26,158 bases of DNA from Entrophospora sp. SA101 (GCA_958430865.1 CAUDNR010004234.1:18649-44806), one strand, 5' to 3'. Numbered from the stretch's first letter, positions 9,501-22,062 are shown. The notes: generated from the sequence alone by a model not told the origin. Program-made: numbers and translations.

Positions 9501-10861
9501 TTTGTCTTTTTATAATTATATATATACATATATACACACACATTATTTGTTACTCATTGCTAATATAATTAAATAATACAGGGACCGTGTTGCTGAGAAA
9601 ATTAAGGATGGGGTAAATGATACCCAGTTTTGATTGAATGAACCCCATAATTGGCAGACTATAATGAGTGACTTCTTCATGACTTACTACAAAGCGAAGA
9701 CATAAATGTTTGTAATAACACCCAAAGAAGTTAATGTTGATTATCTCTAAATCTATAGAACACCGAAAATTCGGCCTAACCGAGTTTATGGGTGATCATT
9801 AGCATTAGTTATTTTAGTAATTATCCCTTAAACGGACAAAAATTGGAGACCCTACTAGACAAAAAAATTATTAAGTGTCCCTTATTTTTATTTTATTTTT
9901 TGATAGAAAAGGTCATGTAATTTATGTATGAATATTCATTTTAAATAAAATTATTTTTTTAGAAGCTTTATTAATACCGAATAAGTGTATTTTTTTTTAA
10001 AAAATTAGTTTTTGTATTTTTGAAATAATTATTGATTTCAACCCTGGGGCTCATAGATATAAATTATGTAATTTGATCTGCTTAACAAGTCTTGTTAATA
10101 GTGTATGCATATCGGCTAATAATTTTAGGGGGGGTCATGAGGCTACGTAACCAGATTACAAATTTTTATATTAAAAAAAAGATCTGCAAACTTTTACGTT
10201 TACACATTATATCTCTCTATTTAGGGTGTTTTGAATAAATAAGAAGTTGTAGTGAGACCGCAGGAAAAGGCCTTTTTTTGTAATTTATGAATCACAATTG
10301 CAAATTGCGTCCAAATCTGGACGCAATTTTGTTTAAGGGATAGTAATTATATATTTTGCTGGTTCTACTTAAATATCGTGATATTTTTTATATGCAAATT
10401 GGGCGTAATTTCTAAACCAAAAAATGTTCTACATGAATAGATCTGATGTTGATTGCATGTATCAGATTTAATTAAAACTTCCTATCACAAACATGCAATC
10501 GCGATGCAATTAAGCACAATCCAGCATCATGGAATGTTTTCCACAGGGTGAAGGAGGGTTGAACATGTTGGAAGGCTTTGGACAAAACTTCCCTATCTTC
10601 CCCTCAGACCAGGCTTGGCTGTCACTATATGGGCATTGATCGCTGATAGCTGGCATTTGTGTGATGATTGCTGTGTGTTATTGCCACACTAGCATAAAAG
10701 TTGGCACCTGCAACTGGTTCAAAATTCTGCAACTCAGAAGGTTGCAACCTGGGTTGCTGTTTTAAATTTTCCCTGAATTCAGAGTTTGAGTCCTGGGTTG
10801 CTGTAATTTTTATGAAAAGAAAAGTATTAATATTTAACAATTAATTATTTAAATGTTTATT
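9501..10861. other. 3' flank of SNF2 gene copy 1, no supported gene
   Basis: The interval begins with a probable 3' untranslated region. At about 9588-9650 an acceptor-like tacag precedes a short open stretch reading DRVAEKIKDGVNDTQF before a stop; it could be an unused or alternative last exon, but no donor in the last SNF2 exon would reach it. Near 9763-9774 lies the small inverted repeat ccgaa-aa-ttcgg. From about 10500 to 10800 the DNA is less AT-rich and has a direct repeat cctgggttgctgt (near 10748 and 10793), which suggests an old dispersed repeat. The duplicate of this interval is 20269-21629. Confidence 0.5.
10302..10329. repeat. Perfect hairpin, 12-bp stem with 4-nt loop
   Basis: aaattgcgtcca (10302-10313) and its exact complement tggacgcaattt (10318-10329) flank the loop aatc. 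No gene end is close enough to call it a terminator, and eukaryotic polymerase II does not use such signals. It may be a remnant of a foldback element. It is repeated at 21070-21097 in the second copy. Confidence 0.75.
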
Positions 10862-10871
10862 NNNNNNNNNN
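10862..10871. other. Assembly gap (10 N)
   Basis: Ten Ns interrupt the sequence. The duplicated block stops at the last base before them, while the corresponding position in copy 2 (21629) runs on into different sequence. The true distance and even the adjacency of the two sides are therefore uncertain. Ten Ns look like a placeholder, not a measured gap. Confidence 0.97.
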
Positions 10872-10901
10872 TTAAAATTTTTTTTGGGTGATCTACACCC
10901 T

Positions 10902-11765
10902 TTAAAAAAAGGCAACATTTGTTCCTATTATAGAGCTTCTGCACTGTACTTTTAATGAAATATTTGCTTTTTCATACAAATGTTCTTTTAATGCACAATA
11001 TAATTCGACCTGCCAAAGTCTTTCTAATATTTTTTACCATCTTTTGACTTTCCATGGCTATTTAAAAAAGCATTTGAATCAATTTTTGATAGTGCTTCTT
11101 TGATTAATTCACATAATGTGAATCCATCATCATTTTTTTCATCATATAAAGGTGTTGATGATGGTTCTGTTGGTGTTGATGATGGTTCTGTTGGTGTTAA
11201 TGATGATTCTGTTAGTATTGATGATGATTTTGTTGGTGTTGATGGTGATTCAGTTTGTGATGATTCAGATGCTGATGGTGATGATGGTTCAAATGACGAT
11301 AATTGTAAAAGGACATTTTTCTATTATTAGATAAAAACTATTAAGTAATTTTCTTTAAAAAAAATTTAATGTTTATATTGATTGCTTTTCAGTAAATAAC
11401 CAAGCCATAAACATGGGTTGGTCACCAAGCCATAAATATGGATCAGTTCTCAACAAATTGAAGCCATAATAGGGTCAACAGTCATCATTAATAAGAATGA
11501 TTTTTTTTTTTCATCACTGTATAATTATATTAATATATATATTAACAAAAAAACTAACTTTTTTAAATTCTTGTGCAGCACTTTTGTTGGCGTCACTTTC
11601 ATTTTCATCTTTTATAATATTTCCTATTTGTCTTTTATAATGAATATTTATTTCACTATAATCATCATATCCAAGTATTTTCATAAAAGAACAGAAAGAT
11701 TTGAAATCCCATTCACTATGTGGCTTGAATTTAAAATAGTTTCTCATAAATATGCCAACACCCAT
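10902..11765 (-). pseudogene. Frameshifted lineage-type gene of unknown function
   Basis: On the minus strand an exon (11765-11559, start uncertain) encodes about 69 residues including YDDYSEINIHYKRQIGNIIK. It ends at a gttagt donor, and a 238-bp intron leads to a second exon beginning at 11320 in matching phase. That exon encodes a Ser/Thr/Pro-rich linker with repeats of TEPSSTP, then LCELIKEALSKIDSNAFLNS. The frame breaks near 11024-11030, and ERLWQVELYCALKEHLYEKA continues one frame away until a stop at 10902, 31 bp from the N gap. The ERLWQVELY block recalls hypothetical proteins expanded in Rhizophagus, but I cannot verify that and assign no function. The frameshift may be real decay or a sequencing error. 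Confidence 0.5.
11399..11442. repeat. Short direct repeat, two copies of an 18-mer
   Basis: accaagccataaacatgg at 11399 is followed by accaagccataaatatgg at 11425, with a weaker third trace near 11460 (gaagccataatagg). It lies in the intron of the minus-strand pseudogene. No function is evident. Confidence 0.45.
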
Positions 11766-12645
11766 TTTTTATTGTAACAAGTAAATCATTTGAAAATTTA
11801 GAATAGAGATAGAACATTACCAGACACATTCATAATATTATTTCTTTGTTTTAGATGAATAGATAGATGGATAAGATGGATATAAATAAGTTAGTGTACT
11901 GTACCACACTGAATTCTAAATATAGTAATTTTGATATTGACCATTATTTTTCGTTTATAACCAAGAATCTAGGTCTTGAACTTGGGGATGATTGCTATGC
12001 AGCAAGGATGCAAAATGAATTTTCAAAGACAACTTTCATATAAAAAATTGGTTGTAATTGATGAAAGCTATCATGACTACTTAGTATTAGTATTAGGGAG
12101 TTTCTCATTAATATTGTCACCAATTATTGTTTGGGAGAGCATGTTAATTGATGATAACAATATAAAATTTATGATTATGTGAATCAGAATGAATTGGCTA
12201 CTAATGAATTAGTTTTATTAGTGAATAATTTTGGTTTAGTGATTTAAGAAAAACATTTTATTTAGTCAAAACTAATTTATTAACTTATTACTAAGTTAAC
12301 TTTAAAACTTTATTACAATGTTAAAGTTATTTTACAAGCAAGTCAAATTTGAGCTTCTTTTATACAATTAAATTAATTAGTAACAACTTCATTGCAATCT
12401 AGCATTCTAGCCGCGATATCGCACTTTAATTGTGACGTAACATTCTAACCGCGATGCTAATTTCTAAATAAAGTTAACTAATTTCGACGTTATACGAATA
12501 AAAATAAAAATGTAATACAAATAAAATAATAAATATGTAAATGTTCATAATAATGTAATATTTGGACATTTATTTTCCGTATTTTATTTTTTATAGAGAT
12601 ATAAGCCGGAATAATTTTTATAATAATCTATTATTATTAATTATC
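11766..12645. other. Unique linker between the duplicated blocks, no supported gene
   Basis: The interval is AT-rich. It contains a pair of similar motifs, attctagccgcgat and attctaaccgcgat, near 12406-12456, standing out as small GC islands. A 68-codon plus-strand frame at 11976-12182 has no homologous-looking motif, no splice context and no partner exon. Nothing else is supported. Confidence 0.45.
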
Positions 12646-12845
12646 ATTTTAATTATTATTTTATTATTTATTAATAATTGATTATTTATTTATTATTATT
12701 GTTAATTATTATGTGGAAGGAAGTTTTTAATTTTTAATATTAATATTAAAATCCGCACATTAGATTTGTTAAAAAATTTTGCGCACACAAAATTTTGTGT
12801 AACTTACTGCGCGCGCCGATTCCGCCGATTGAATTTCGAACACTG
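12646..12845. mobile_element. Right end of the hAT-type element beside gene copy 2, left end missing
   Basis: The terminal inverted repeat (12827-12845) and subterminal region match 1900-2077, except that copy 2 carries 22 additional bases (12701-12722). Upstream of 12646 the sequence is unrelated to copy 1: no matching left TIR and no transposase fragment is seen there. This end therefore has no visible partner. As in copy 1, it stops 37 bp before the SNF2 start codon. Confidence 0.6.
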
Positions 12846-12882
12846 GTTACGATCTTGAAAAAATTTTTTTTCTTTAAACAAA

Positions 12883-15800
12883 ATGGCAACTATGGAAAAA
12901 AAAGCGGAAAGAGAATACGAAGAAGCAAAGAGGAAGTTGGAGCGGTGGGAAGAAATGCGGGGAAAGAGGTTGGATGAGTTGAAGAAAAAATTGTGGAGGG
13001 AGGAGTATGGTGACGACGAAGGAAAAAAAAAGATATGGACGGAGGAGAAGGAGGATTTAGAAAAAGAGAAAATTGAGTTGGCAGAGTCGAAGAAAAGTTG
13101 GGAGGCGTTGTACCAAGAGGCGTTACGTGGAGGAATTGGTAATGAATAAATTATGTAAAAAAAAAAAATATAATTTTTCGTTCATTCCATTTCGTTTATT
13201 TATTTATTTGAGAGAGCATTTGTTTGTCCTTTATTCACCTCATTGTTCTTTTTAGGAAAAAGGGAAAGTCAATATGAAGAAGAACTTGAAGTGGATGAAT
13301 GCGACAATGAAGGAGGAACTCTCAATGAAGAAACTTTCAATGAAGAAACTCACAATGAAGAAACTCACAATGAATCCAATCAACAAAACGATGATAATGA
13401 TGATGATAATAAACATAAGGGTGTCATTGTCTATAGTGCAGAAGAAAACAATATTCCATCTCATTTTCGTGCTCTGCGAGAAGGTGAGACTCTTACTGAC
13501 GAACAAATTGCTACAATATTAGAGCATCAAGATGAATACGGTTATTTAACACGCTATGCGGAATTAATGAAAAATGATGAATTGTTGCCAGTTAGTATTT
13601 ATAAATATTTTAAATACCTAATATTATTAGCTTTTTTAAAAAATTAATTCATATTGATTTTATGAGAAAGGCATATGGAGATAGTGATCCAGAATTATAT
13701 GATTATTCTAGTGAATTTGAGGCAGAAGTTTACGAATCAGAAGAAGAAGCTGAAATAAAGAGAAATCAATCTTATAATGATAATGATAGCAATCAAAATA
13801 GTCAAAATAGTCAAATTGATCAAATTGATCAAAACAATAACAACAGTGGAAATAATGACAATATCAGAAAAATTAGATATCGTATGTTTGGCAAAATAAT
13901 AAAGAAATATATTTTGGATCAAAAACTCGCTTGGAAACTTTTTGAGCAAGTATTTTTTTTTGTTTTTTGTCTTTATTATTGTTATTATTATTGGTTAATT
14001 TTGAATTTATTTAAAACAATTCATATATATTTTAGCATGCCAAAATATTCTAAAAGAGAATATTACTATTGGAAAAAATATCACTCTGAAAGTTCAATTG
14101 AATTACTTGTAGCGGATATAAGAAAATTAAGAGATACTGTAATAATTTATTTTTAAAAAAATTTAATGATTATTCTTTTTAATAAAATTCCTATCAATAT
14201 AATGTTAATTTATAATTTTATTATAAAATAGAGATTGACAAACATCTGTGAAAATTTACTAAATAATATAAATTTAAAAGCAATTAATTCTGACAATCAC
14301 AAGAAAATATTTCGTCAATTTGGTGCAACTGATCAAACACTCAAAGAAATATTTAAATTAAGATGGTTAATTAAGCTTGCAAAATCACCAGTTCCACCAC
14401 AAAAACCTAAACCAAAAAAAAGGTCAAAACCAAGCAAGGTGTTTAAAGATATATTCTATACATTTATTGTATTTATTTTTCTTTAAAAATTAATCCATTA
14501 ATTCCTAAATAAATTTATATAATGATACTGTTTTAGAGAAATGTCAGAGATGAAAAACTTACGGATGATGAAAATTCTGATGCTACAATTACAGATGAAG
14601 AACTTACTGATGACAATTTTATAGATGATTCTGACGCACCAAATATTGAAGAACTACAAAAACTTTCAATGGAATTGGCCAATAATGGCATTATTCCGGG
14701 TAATGCAATTAAGTCACTACTGCTATCATTAATACTACTTCTGCTGCTGCTATATTGTAATCAGTATTTGTTAAAATAAAATAATCATATTACCTTTAAC
14801 ATCAAATTTGTCATATAAAGGACCTGGAAAAATCGTAAAAATTCCATTAAAACTTAATCCACCAGTAAAAAACCCTACCAAGTCTAAAATTGTTAAGAAA
14901 CATAAAGTGAAGAAGGGTAAATCCAAGAAAAAGGGATCTATAAAACCACTCGAAGAAATTGTTGAAGTTGAAGGAATGGAAATCGATGAACAAATTATGG
15001 ATAATGAAAATGATAGCGATGAACAAATGTTGGGCATTGAAGAACCAAGACCTCGTAATGGAGATTTCTTAACACAAGAGGAGGTTGCTGAATTGGAAAA
15101 AGATATTGTATCGCACGTTTGTGAAGATGATCCAATCGTCTCTGAATCAGAGCCAGACACAGAAGAGTTAGATGAAAGATTTGAGAAATTAAAATCTTTT
15201 GTTGCAATTAATAATGATAATGGTAATTGATTTTTTGGTATTTAATCACATACAAGTATAATTATCTTGTTAAGTGTGAATTAATTATGTAAATTATCTT
15301 ATTATTATATTATAGAAATTTACGAAAAGATGACAAGATTGTCTCTAAATTTGGCACGTTTGATCCCAACCAAAGACGAGGATAGCCTAATAATTGCAGC
15401 ATATGCTTTCAGGATGTTTATCTATCATCTATGTGAAGATAATGCTGAATATAGAAGACTTTCACTTGATTTAGATTCTGATCGTAGAATCTTTTTCAAA
15501 AAATTCATTGTTGATTTCAGAAAACAGGTAGCAAATGCACCATTTGCCGATGACAATGACAATGGGGAAATGAATGAAGAGTATTTTTTTTTTTAATTAA
15601 ATTGAAATTGAATAAAAAAATAAATGATGATGATCAGTAATAATGAATAAATTTATTTTTAATATTTATTCATTTAAATAGAAATGATTCTTCATTTGAA
15701 TTGGAAAATTCACCATCAACGATTAATGATGATAGTAACGATACTTTTAGTGAGATTGAAGAAGATGATGAAAGTGACGATGAAACAACAACAAAAGGGA

Positions 15801-17546
15801 AAGGGAAAGGGAAAGGGAAAAAGAAAAATACAAGTCATAAAGCTGTTTTGCAGCAATATAAATTGAGAAATTCGGATGAAATGGCATTTAAAAAACGTTA
15901 CGAGGAGTAAGTTTCTTAAAAAGTCTTTATTCTTATACATATATATACACATATATGTTTATCTATGTTTATATTTATATAACTATTTAGACAACAACAA
16001 TCTCTAAACTTTTCTAGCCAATCTAGTGGCGTGAGTATTATATTATATATATTTATGTGAAATAAATTATTATTATTGATGACTGGCTTATTGAATTTTT
16101 GGTTTTTATAAGATTATTATCAATCTTGGTCATTTGGAAGATCAAGAACATATTTGTATTCCTAATGCCTTAGGATCAAAATTAAAAAAACATCAGGTTT
16201 GAATTTATTGAAATTTAATTTAAAATTTTCATTTCATTTCATTTTTTATCGTTATTTATATTAGATTGATGGTGTAAGGTTTCTTTGGAAGAATATTGTC
16301 ATGTTTAACAAAGGATGTGTTCTTGCTCATTCTATGGGCTTAGGTGTGTCTCATTACATTTAAGTCTAACAAGAAATGTTTTCATCTAAAGATTAATTTT
16401 TTATTCCTTCTTGGTCTCGATATGTTATATATTATAGGGAAAACAATGCAAATTATTACTTTCCTTGCGACTCTCAAAATTAGAATTCTTCAAAAGGATC
16501 AAAATATTCCAGAGCATTTAAACGTAAGATAACATTATTTGTGAGATATTCGTTTTAATTTTTCTATTTTAGTCTTGTTGATTTTCCTTTTTTTGAAAAA
16601 AGGATTTCCATGTTGTTATTGTATGTCCAAAAATCGTTATGGAGAACTGGGAAAACGAATTTAATAAATGGCTAGATAAGAATTCTGGATTAAATAATTT
16701 AATACGTGTTTATAAATATTGTAATTAATAGAGTTTTTCCCAACTTTATATATATATATATATATATAGCTATTTATTAATATAACTAATTTTTTTGAAA
16801 TAGCGAGTAATAGATCTTTTGAGGAGTTGGAGTTATGGTGGATGAATGGTGGTGCATTATTAATTGGATATGAAATGCTAAGAAGTTATCTCAAATCAGA
16901 TTCTGATTCCAAATACTTCCTAAACTCATCTTTATTCATAGCTGACGAAGGACATATTTTGAAAACAGCAACAGTAAGTTTTAGCAACAAGCAAATTTAT
17001 ATATATATTTACACTGGTCAAAAAGTCAAAAAATCTGGTAACGATTTTTTGGCCAAGTTAAACTCGGTACTAGATTTTGGCTTGGCTTGTGCATTATTTT
17101 AACCAACTCATGCTAAAGTAAATTGGGACTTGATTTTGATTAGCGTTTTTATTTATATTATTCATTTCTTAACAATTATTAGACTATTCTACCTACAAAA
17201 TTAAGAGAACTTGTAACCAAAAGCAGGATAGTATTAACTGGCACTCCATTGCAGAATAATCTTGTATGTATGATATATATATATTTTTTATTACAATTAT
17301 TTTCTAATAAAATATTTATGTTTAATTGGAAATTTAGATGGAATGCTGGTCGATGGTTTGTTTTATAAATAAGCATTTATATGTGGGTTTTTTTGAAAAT
17401 TTTTATATTGCAAATTTTAATTGAATAATTTATATATAAGATTGACCTTGTATGCCCTAATTATTTGGGGGATTCAGAAGAGTTTAAAAAAATTTACCAT
17501 AATCCCATCGTATTTGGTCTAAATAATAATCATGATGATCTAAAGG

Positions 17547-17603
<57 letters not shown>

Positions 17604-20268
17604 GGTAGTAGCAATTGTTGAATTTTTTTTTTCCTTTTCATCCTCCATCATCATCCTCTTTGACCAATTACTATCATTTTTTTTTCTTATTTAGCGATCT
17701 AAAAAGATGCAATTAGTATTTAAAAAACTAATGATGGATGTTGTTCATAGGTATTTAAAAATTCATTAGTCTTTTTATAGAAGCATATCCTTTTTATAGT
17801 TATATTCAGGGTTTGAAATAGGAGTGTGTCGCACATTCTCAAATTTTCTATATATTCCACGCATAAAATTTGCATTTTTTTGGAGATCAATTTTAATCAC
17901 TGGTCATATTCATTCATTTTTATAAAAAAAAATAGATGCAGCGTTGAAGTAGTTGTGAGTGAACTTCCTAGAAGATACGATTATATAATTCTATGTCGTA
18001 TGAAAGATGAACAGTATAATCTTTATAAAGTAATTTACATTTATATTTATATGTTTTATGTTTTATATTAAGGGTTTTAACAATATTATGTTTTTATTGA
18101 ATTTATATAGGATTTTTTGGAAACTAGTGAAAAAAACAACATTTTAAAAAATATCATTAACTTTTCAAATCTAATTACATTAATTTTAAATCATCCCAGG
18201 ATTGTCACTGTAATATATTTATACATTTATTTATTTTATATTAATTTCATTGCAAATTAAATTTTTTTTTTCTCATTGATAATAGTTATTTAGTAATGAA
18301 AAAAAGAAAGCTGCTACTATTTCTTCAGCTTCTAAAGAAAAATCAGCAGCAAAAACCAATCATAACAGTAACGATATGATATTTCAAAGCAATATAAATG
18401 TAAACAATGCTTTTAACTCTGCCAACATTAATCCCACATACTTCTACAACAACCCCACTGTCACTAAAAATCCACAAAATGATCCACAAAAACTCGTAAA
18501 TCATAGTTTTTTACCAACTACAGTAACGAATTCAAATCCTCAATTTACATTTGCTGGGCCAACAATGCCAGTAACTTTTAATCAAACGCCTACCAGTCCT
18601 TCCGAACCAGGTAAAATAAAGATAACTCTTATTAATTGATATAATTATTTTTAATAATGAAAAAAACCCCCTTTTTGCTAATAATGTAAATTTTTTTGTA
18701 ATAGTAATAATTGATTTAACAGCAGATGATGACGACAACAATGCAGTTGAAGAAACTGAGTAAGTATTTTTTTTTGTTTTCAAGAAGAATGATTTTAAGA
18801 ATTTTAATACGTAACCTTTATTTTATTTAAACATAGACTTACTTCTGCTTGGATGTGTCTTGATAAGCTAGCAAGCACTATTAAAAGTAATAATCTATCA
18901 TTCAATATAAAAATTATTCATCCGAGTAACTTGTCTTAAAATTACTAAATAAAAATTTTTGTTTGTTGTAGATATTGATAATTATGAATTAAGTTCTAAA
19001 CTTGTTATTCTAAAAAATTTGCTCGAAACTTTCAGATCTCATAATGACAAAGCATTAATTTTCACCAGGAGTATTCCATCACTTGGTATGCTAACATCAT
19101 CATTATTGTTATTATTTTATTATTATTATTTATATCTTTCTATTAATCATTACGAATTCGTTATTATGTTATTATTAAGATTACTTGGAAACCTGCTTTA
19201 CACAATGGTGTGAAGAATGGAATATAGAGCCCAGAAAATCTTATATGAGGATCGATGGACATGTACAATCTGTAAGGTTATTTTTTTTATCAATACAATT
19301 ATTTAAATTCATTGTTTAATTATTAATTTAATTATCATCATTTAACATGTAATTAGAATCGCCAATCAATGATTAATAGTTTCAATGCTAATCTTACTTG
19401 GCAAGTTGCCCTAATAAGCACACATACATGTGGGGTTGGGATAAACTTATATGGTGCAAATAGGGTAGTTTTATTTGATGTCGAATGGAATCCTAGGTAA
19501 TAAATACTTTTTGAAGTAGTAGCTGTTGATAAAGATTGATATTTTATTTTTTTAATATTTTTATTATATTAATTATTATTATTAATATTATTATCGATTT
19601 ATCTTACAAAGTTATGCTGATCAAGCCATTGGAAGGGTGTTTATTTATTATTTAAAAATTTTATATTATATAAAAATTTTTTAAAATAATCAACCGTTAT
19701 GCAATTAACATTTTATTTTGTGATTTTTTTAAAGGTATATCGTTATGGACAGAAGAAGTCAGTATATTCATATAGGTTGTTGACAGCTGGAACCTTTGAG
19801 GAATCACTTTTTTTGAATAATGTCTTTAAAATGGGATTGTCATACCTTATCCTTGATAATAAAAATACATTGCTACATGAAAATTTATCAAGATGTGTGA
19901 TGAGTATCCCTGATCCAAATCTTGAGTGTAGATTAAAGGATACTCTTAATTTTGATGATGATGCTCTGAATACCGTAGGCAAAGAGTAATTATAATTTAA
20001 AATTTCTCTAAAATTGAAGATTTTTATCAATCGATACATTATCAATACGTTTATAATTATTCATTTATCTTTAACTAGTCTTAGAGATCAAATTATTGAT
20101 ATACGTTATGTAGCAGAATATTTTAACAGCGATGATCGTAATCTAAATGAAGAAGAAACAAAAGAAGCTGAAAATATCTTTGAGCAGGAAAAAGAACGGT
20201 TAAAAACTCGTCGACAGAGCGTCAGAAAAACCAAACAGAACCTTCATATAGATTACAATCAAATTTAA
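12883..20268 (+). CDS. ATRX-type SNF2 family chromatin-remodelling ATPase, copy 2
   Basis: Same 30-exon structure as the gene at 2115-9500, each border shifted by 10768 (first exon 12883-13138, last exon 20079-20268). The coding potential appears identical at every point compared, with no stop, frameshift or lost splice site. All SNF2 motifs are present, with Walker A, DEGH, TGTPLQNNL and the QAIGR arginine finger encoded. The core promoter up to the hAT inverted repeat is shared with copy 1; DNA further upstream differs, so if both genes are real they could be expressed differently. If the duplication is an assembly artefact, this is the better placed of the two copies because both its flanks are continuous. 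Confidence 0.88.
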
Positions 20269-21629
20269 TTTGTCTTTTTATAATTATATATATACATATA
20301 TACACACACATTATTTGTTACTCATTGCTAATATAATTAAATAATACAGGGACCGTGTTGCTGAGAAAATTAAGGATGGGGTAAATGATACCCAGTTTTG
20401 ATTGAATGAACCCCATAATTGGCAGACTATAATGAGTGACTTCTTCATGACTTACTACAAAGCGAAGACATAAATGTTTGTAATAACACCCAAAGAAGTT
20501 AATGTTGATTATCTCTAAATCTATAGAACACCGAAAATTCGGCCTAACCGAGTTTATGGGTGATCATTAGCATTAGTTATTTTAGTAATTATCCCTTAAA
20601 CGGACAAAAATTGGAGACCCTACTAGACAAAAAAATTATTAAGTGTCCCTTATTTTTATTTTATTTTTTGATAGAAAAGGTCATGTAATTTATGTATGAA
20701 TATTCATTTTAAATAAAATTATTTTTTTAGAAGCTTTATTAATACCGAATAAGTGTATTTTTTTTTAAAAAATTAGTTTTTGTATTTTTGAAATAATTAT
20801 TGATTTCAACCCTGGGGCTCATAGATATAAATTATGTAATTTGATCTGCTTAACAAGTCTTGTTAATAGTGTATGCATATCGGCTAATAATTTTAGGGGG
20901 GGTCATGAGGCTACGTAACCAGATTACAAATTTTTATATTAAAAAAAAGATCTGCAAACTTTTACGTTTACACATTATATCTCTCTATTTAGGGTGTTTT
21001 GAATAAATAAGAAGTTGTAGTGAGACCGCAGGAAAAGGCCTTTTTTTGTAATTTATGAATCACAATTGCAAATTGCGTCCAAATCTGGACGCAATTTTGT
21101 TTAAGGGATAGTAATTATATATTTTGCTGGTTCTACTTAAATATCGTGATATTTTTTATATGCAAATTGGGCGTAATTTCTAAACCAAAAAATGTTCTAC
21201 ATGAATAGATCTGATGTTGATTGCATGTATCAGATTTAATTAAAACTTCCTATCACAAACATGCAATCGCGATGCAATTAAGCACAATCCAGCATCATGG
21301 AATGTTTTCCACAGGGTGAAGGAGGGTTGAACATGTTGGAAGGCTTTGGACAAAACTTCCCTATCTTCCCCTCAGACCAGGCTTGGCTGTCACTATATGG
21401 GCATTGATCGCTGATAGCTGGCATTTGTGTGATGATTGCTGTGTGTTATTGCCACACTAGCATAAAAGTTGGCACCTGCAACTGGTTCAAAATTCTGCAA
21501 CTCAGAAGGTTGCAACCTGGGTTGCTGTTTTAAATTTTCCCTGAATTCAGAGTTTGAGTCCTGGGTTGCTGTAATTTTTATGAAAAGAAAAGTATTAATA
21601 TTTAACAATTAATTATTTAAATGTTTATT
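20269..21629. other. 3' flank of SNF2 gene copy 2
   Basis: Duplicate of 9501-10861, with the same short open stretch after tacag (about 20350), the same foldback at 21070-21097 and the same GC-richer repeat-like tract near 21270-21570. No gene is supported. Confidence 0.5.
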
Positions 21630-21801
21630 TTGTTGAAAAAAATATACATTGATAGTGTACATTTTCTGTGCTTAACATCCATGTGACCCTAAGTCTGGAC
21701 AAAAGATCCCTTTCTATGAGTTTGGCTGGTATATCTCAAAGGCATCTCCTGTATTGTCAGTGGCATGCCTACTCACCAACAACCATGCTCCATTTATTTA
21801 A

Positions 21802-21922
21802 ATAACAAGTTCAGTTTGTCAAATAAAAATTAAAGAGAAGCAGAAAATTTGGGAAAATGATTAATTTATAACATACCAAACAAAATCTGAACCATTTTAT
21901 TTTACAGCTTTCTTCTTGATGC
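21802..21922 (-). repeat. Diverged dispersed-repeat body, unit 1
   Basis: The unit shares its order of blocks with two later units: ttcagtttgtc, aaaaattaaagag, gcagaaaatttgggaaaatgattaattt, ataacatacca, gaaccattttatttta, ctttcttcttgatgcc. Read on the minus strand it lies directly downstream of a tRNA-like sequence, the arrangement expected for a tRNA-derived SINE. The units differ from each other too much to be recent. Confidence 0.6.
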
Positions 21923-21946
21923 CAGTGATCATGGTGACTATCACAA

Positions 21947-22016
21947 TAGGAGTGGGCAGAATCAAACTACCACCTTTATACTTGTAAGGTACATGCTCTC
22001 ATTGAGCTATACTCCT
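21947..22016 (-). tRNA. Degenerate tRNA-Val(UAC)-like sequence (pseudo-tRNA or SINE head)
   Basis: On the minus strand a full cloverleaf can be drawn. The acceptor pairs aggagta with cactcct with one A-C mismatch at the seventh pair. The D stem is gctc/gagc with a short 5-nt loop lacking the usual GG. The anticodon stem is tgtac/gtata with one G-T pair, and its loop cttacaa gives anticodon UAC. The variable region is 5 nt. The T stem is ggtag/ctgcc with loop tttgatt in place of ttcgatt. The short D loop and altered T loop argue against a working tRNA. Its sequence looks closer to organellar or bacterial-type tRNA-Val than to typical nuclear ones, so an old mitochondrial insertion is a second possibility. 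Confidence 0.6.
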
Positions 22017-22062
22017 TTAACCTAGAGTGGGAGGTTATATGGGAAAAAGTTCACATTTAAAA

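Larger units (their letters stand above)
1955..10861. repeat. Large direct duplication, copy 1 (about 8.9 kb)
   Basis: Every landmark here recurs 10768 bases downstream: start codon, all exon borders, the ATT microsatellite with identical length, poly-T runs and hairpins. I noticed no substitution or indel between the copies. Homology extends a little further left (1900-1954) but is interrupted by a 22-bp difference. On the right, identity runs to the last base before the N gap (10861). The block holds the hAT right end, the whole SNF2 gene and 1.36 kb of 3' flank. Confidence 0.95.
12723..21629. repeat. Large direct duplication, copy 2 (about 8.9 kb)
   Basis: Counterpart of 1955-10861 at a constant offset of 10768. 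Unlike copy 1, its right side continues without a gap into unique sequence (21630 onward), so this copy gives the natural 3' context of the locus. Its left side joins unique linker DNA. Confidence 0.95.

Noticed and set aside
9588..9650. Possible extra 3' exon reading DRVAEKIKDGVNDTQF
   Set aside because: No usable donor in the last SNF2 exon leads to it, and the gene already closes with a stop at 9498-9500.
10302..10329. Rho-independent terminator
   Set aside because: The stem is perfect but the locus is eukaryotic and about 800 bp from any gene end.
11100..11330. Plus-strand Asp/Gly/Val-rich open frame
   Set aside because: The minus strand reads a Ser/Thr/Pro-rich linker that joins in phase with flanking coding-like exons; the plus-strand frame is its shadow.
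11976..12182. 68-codon plus-strand ORF
   Set aside because: No motif, no exon partner, composition like the AT-rich surroundings.
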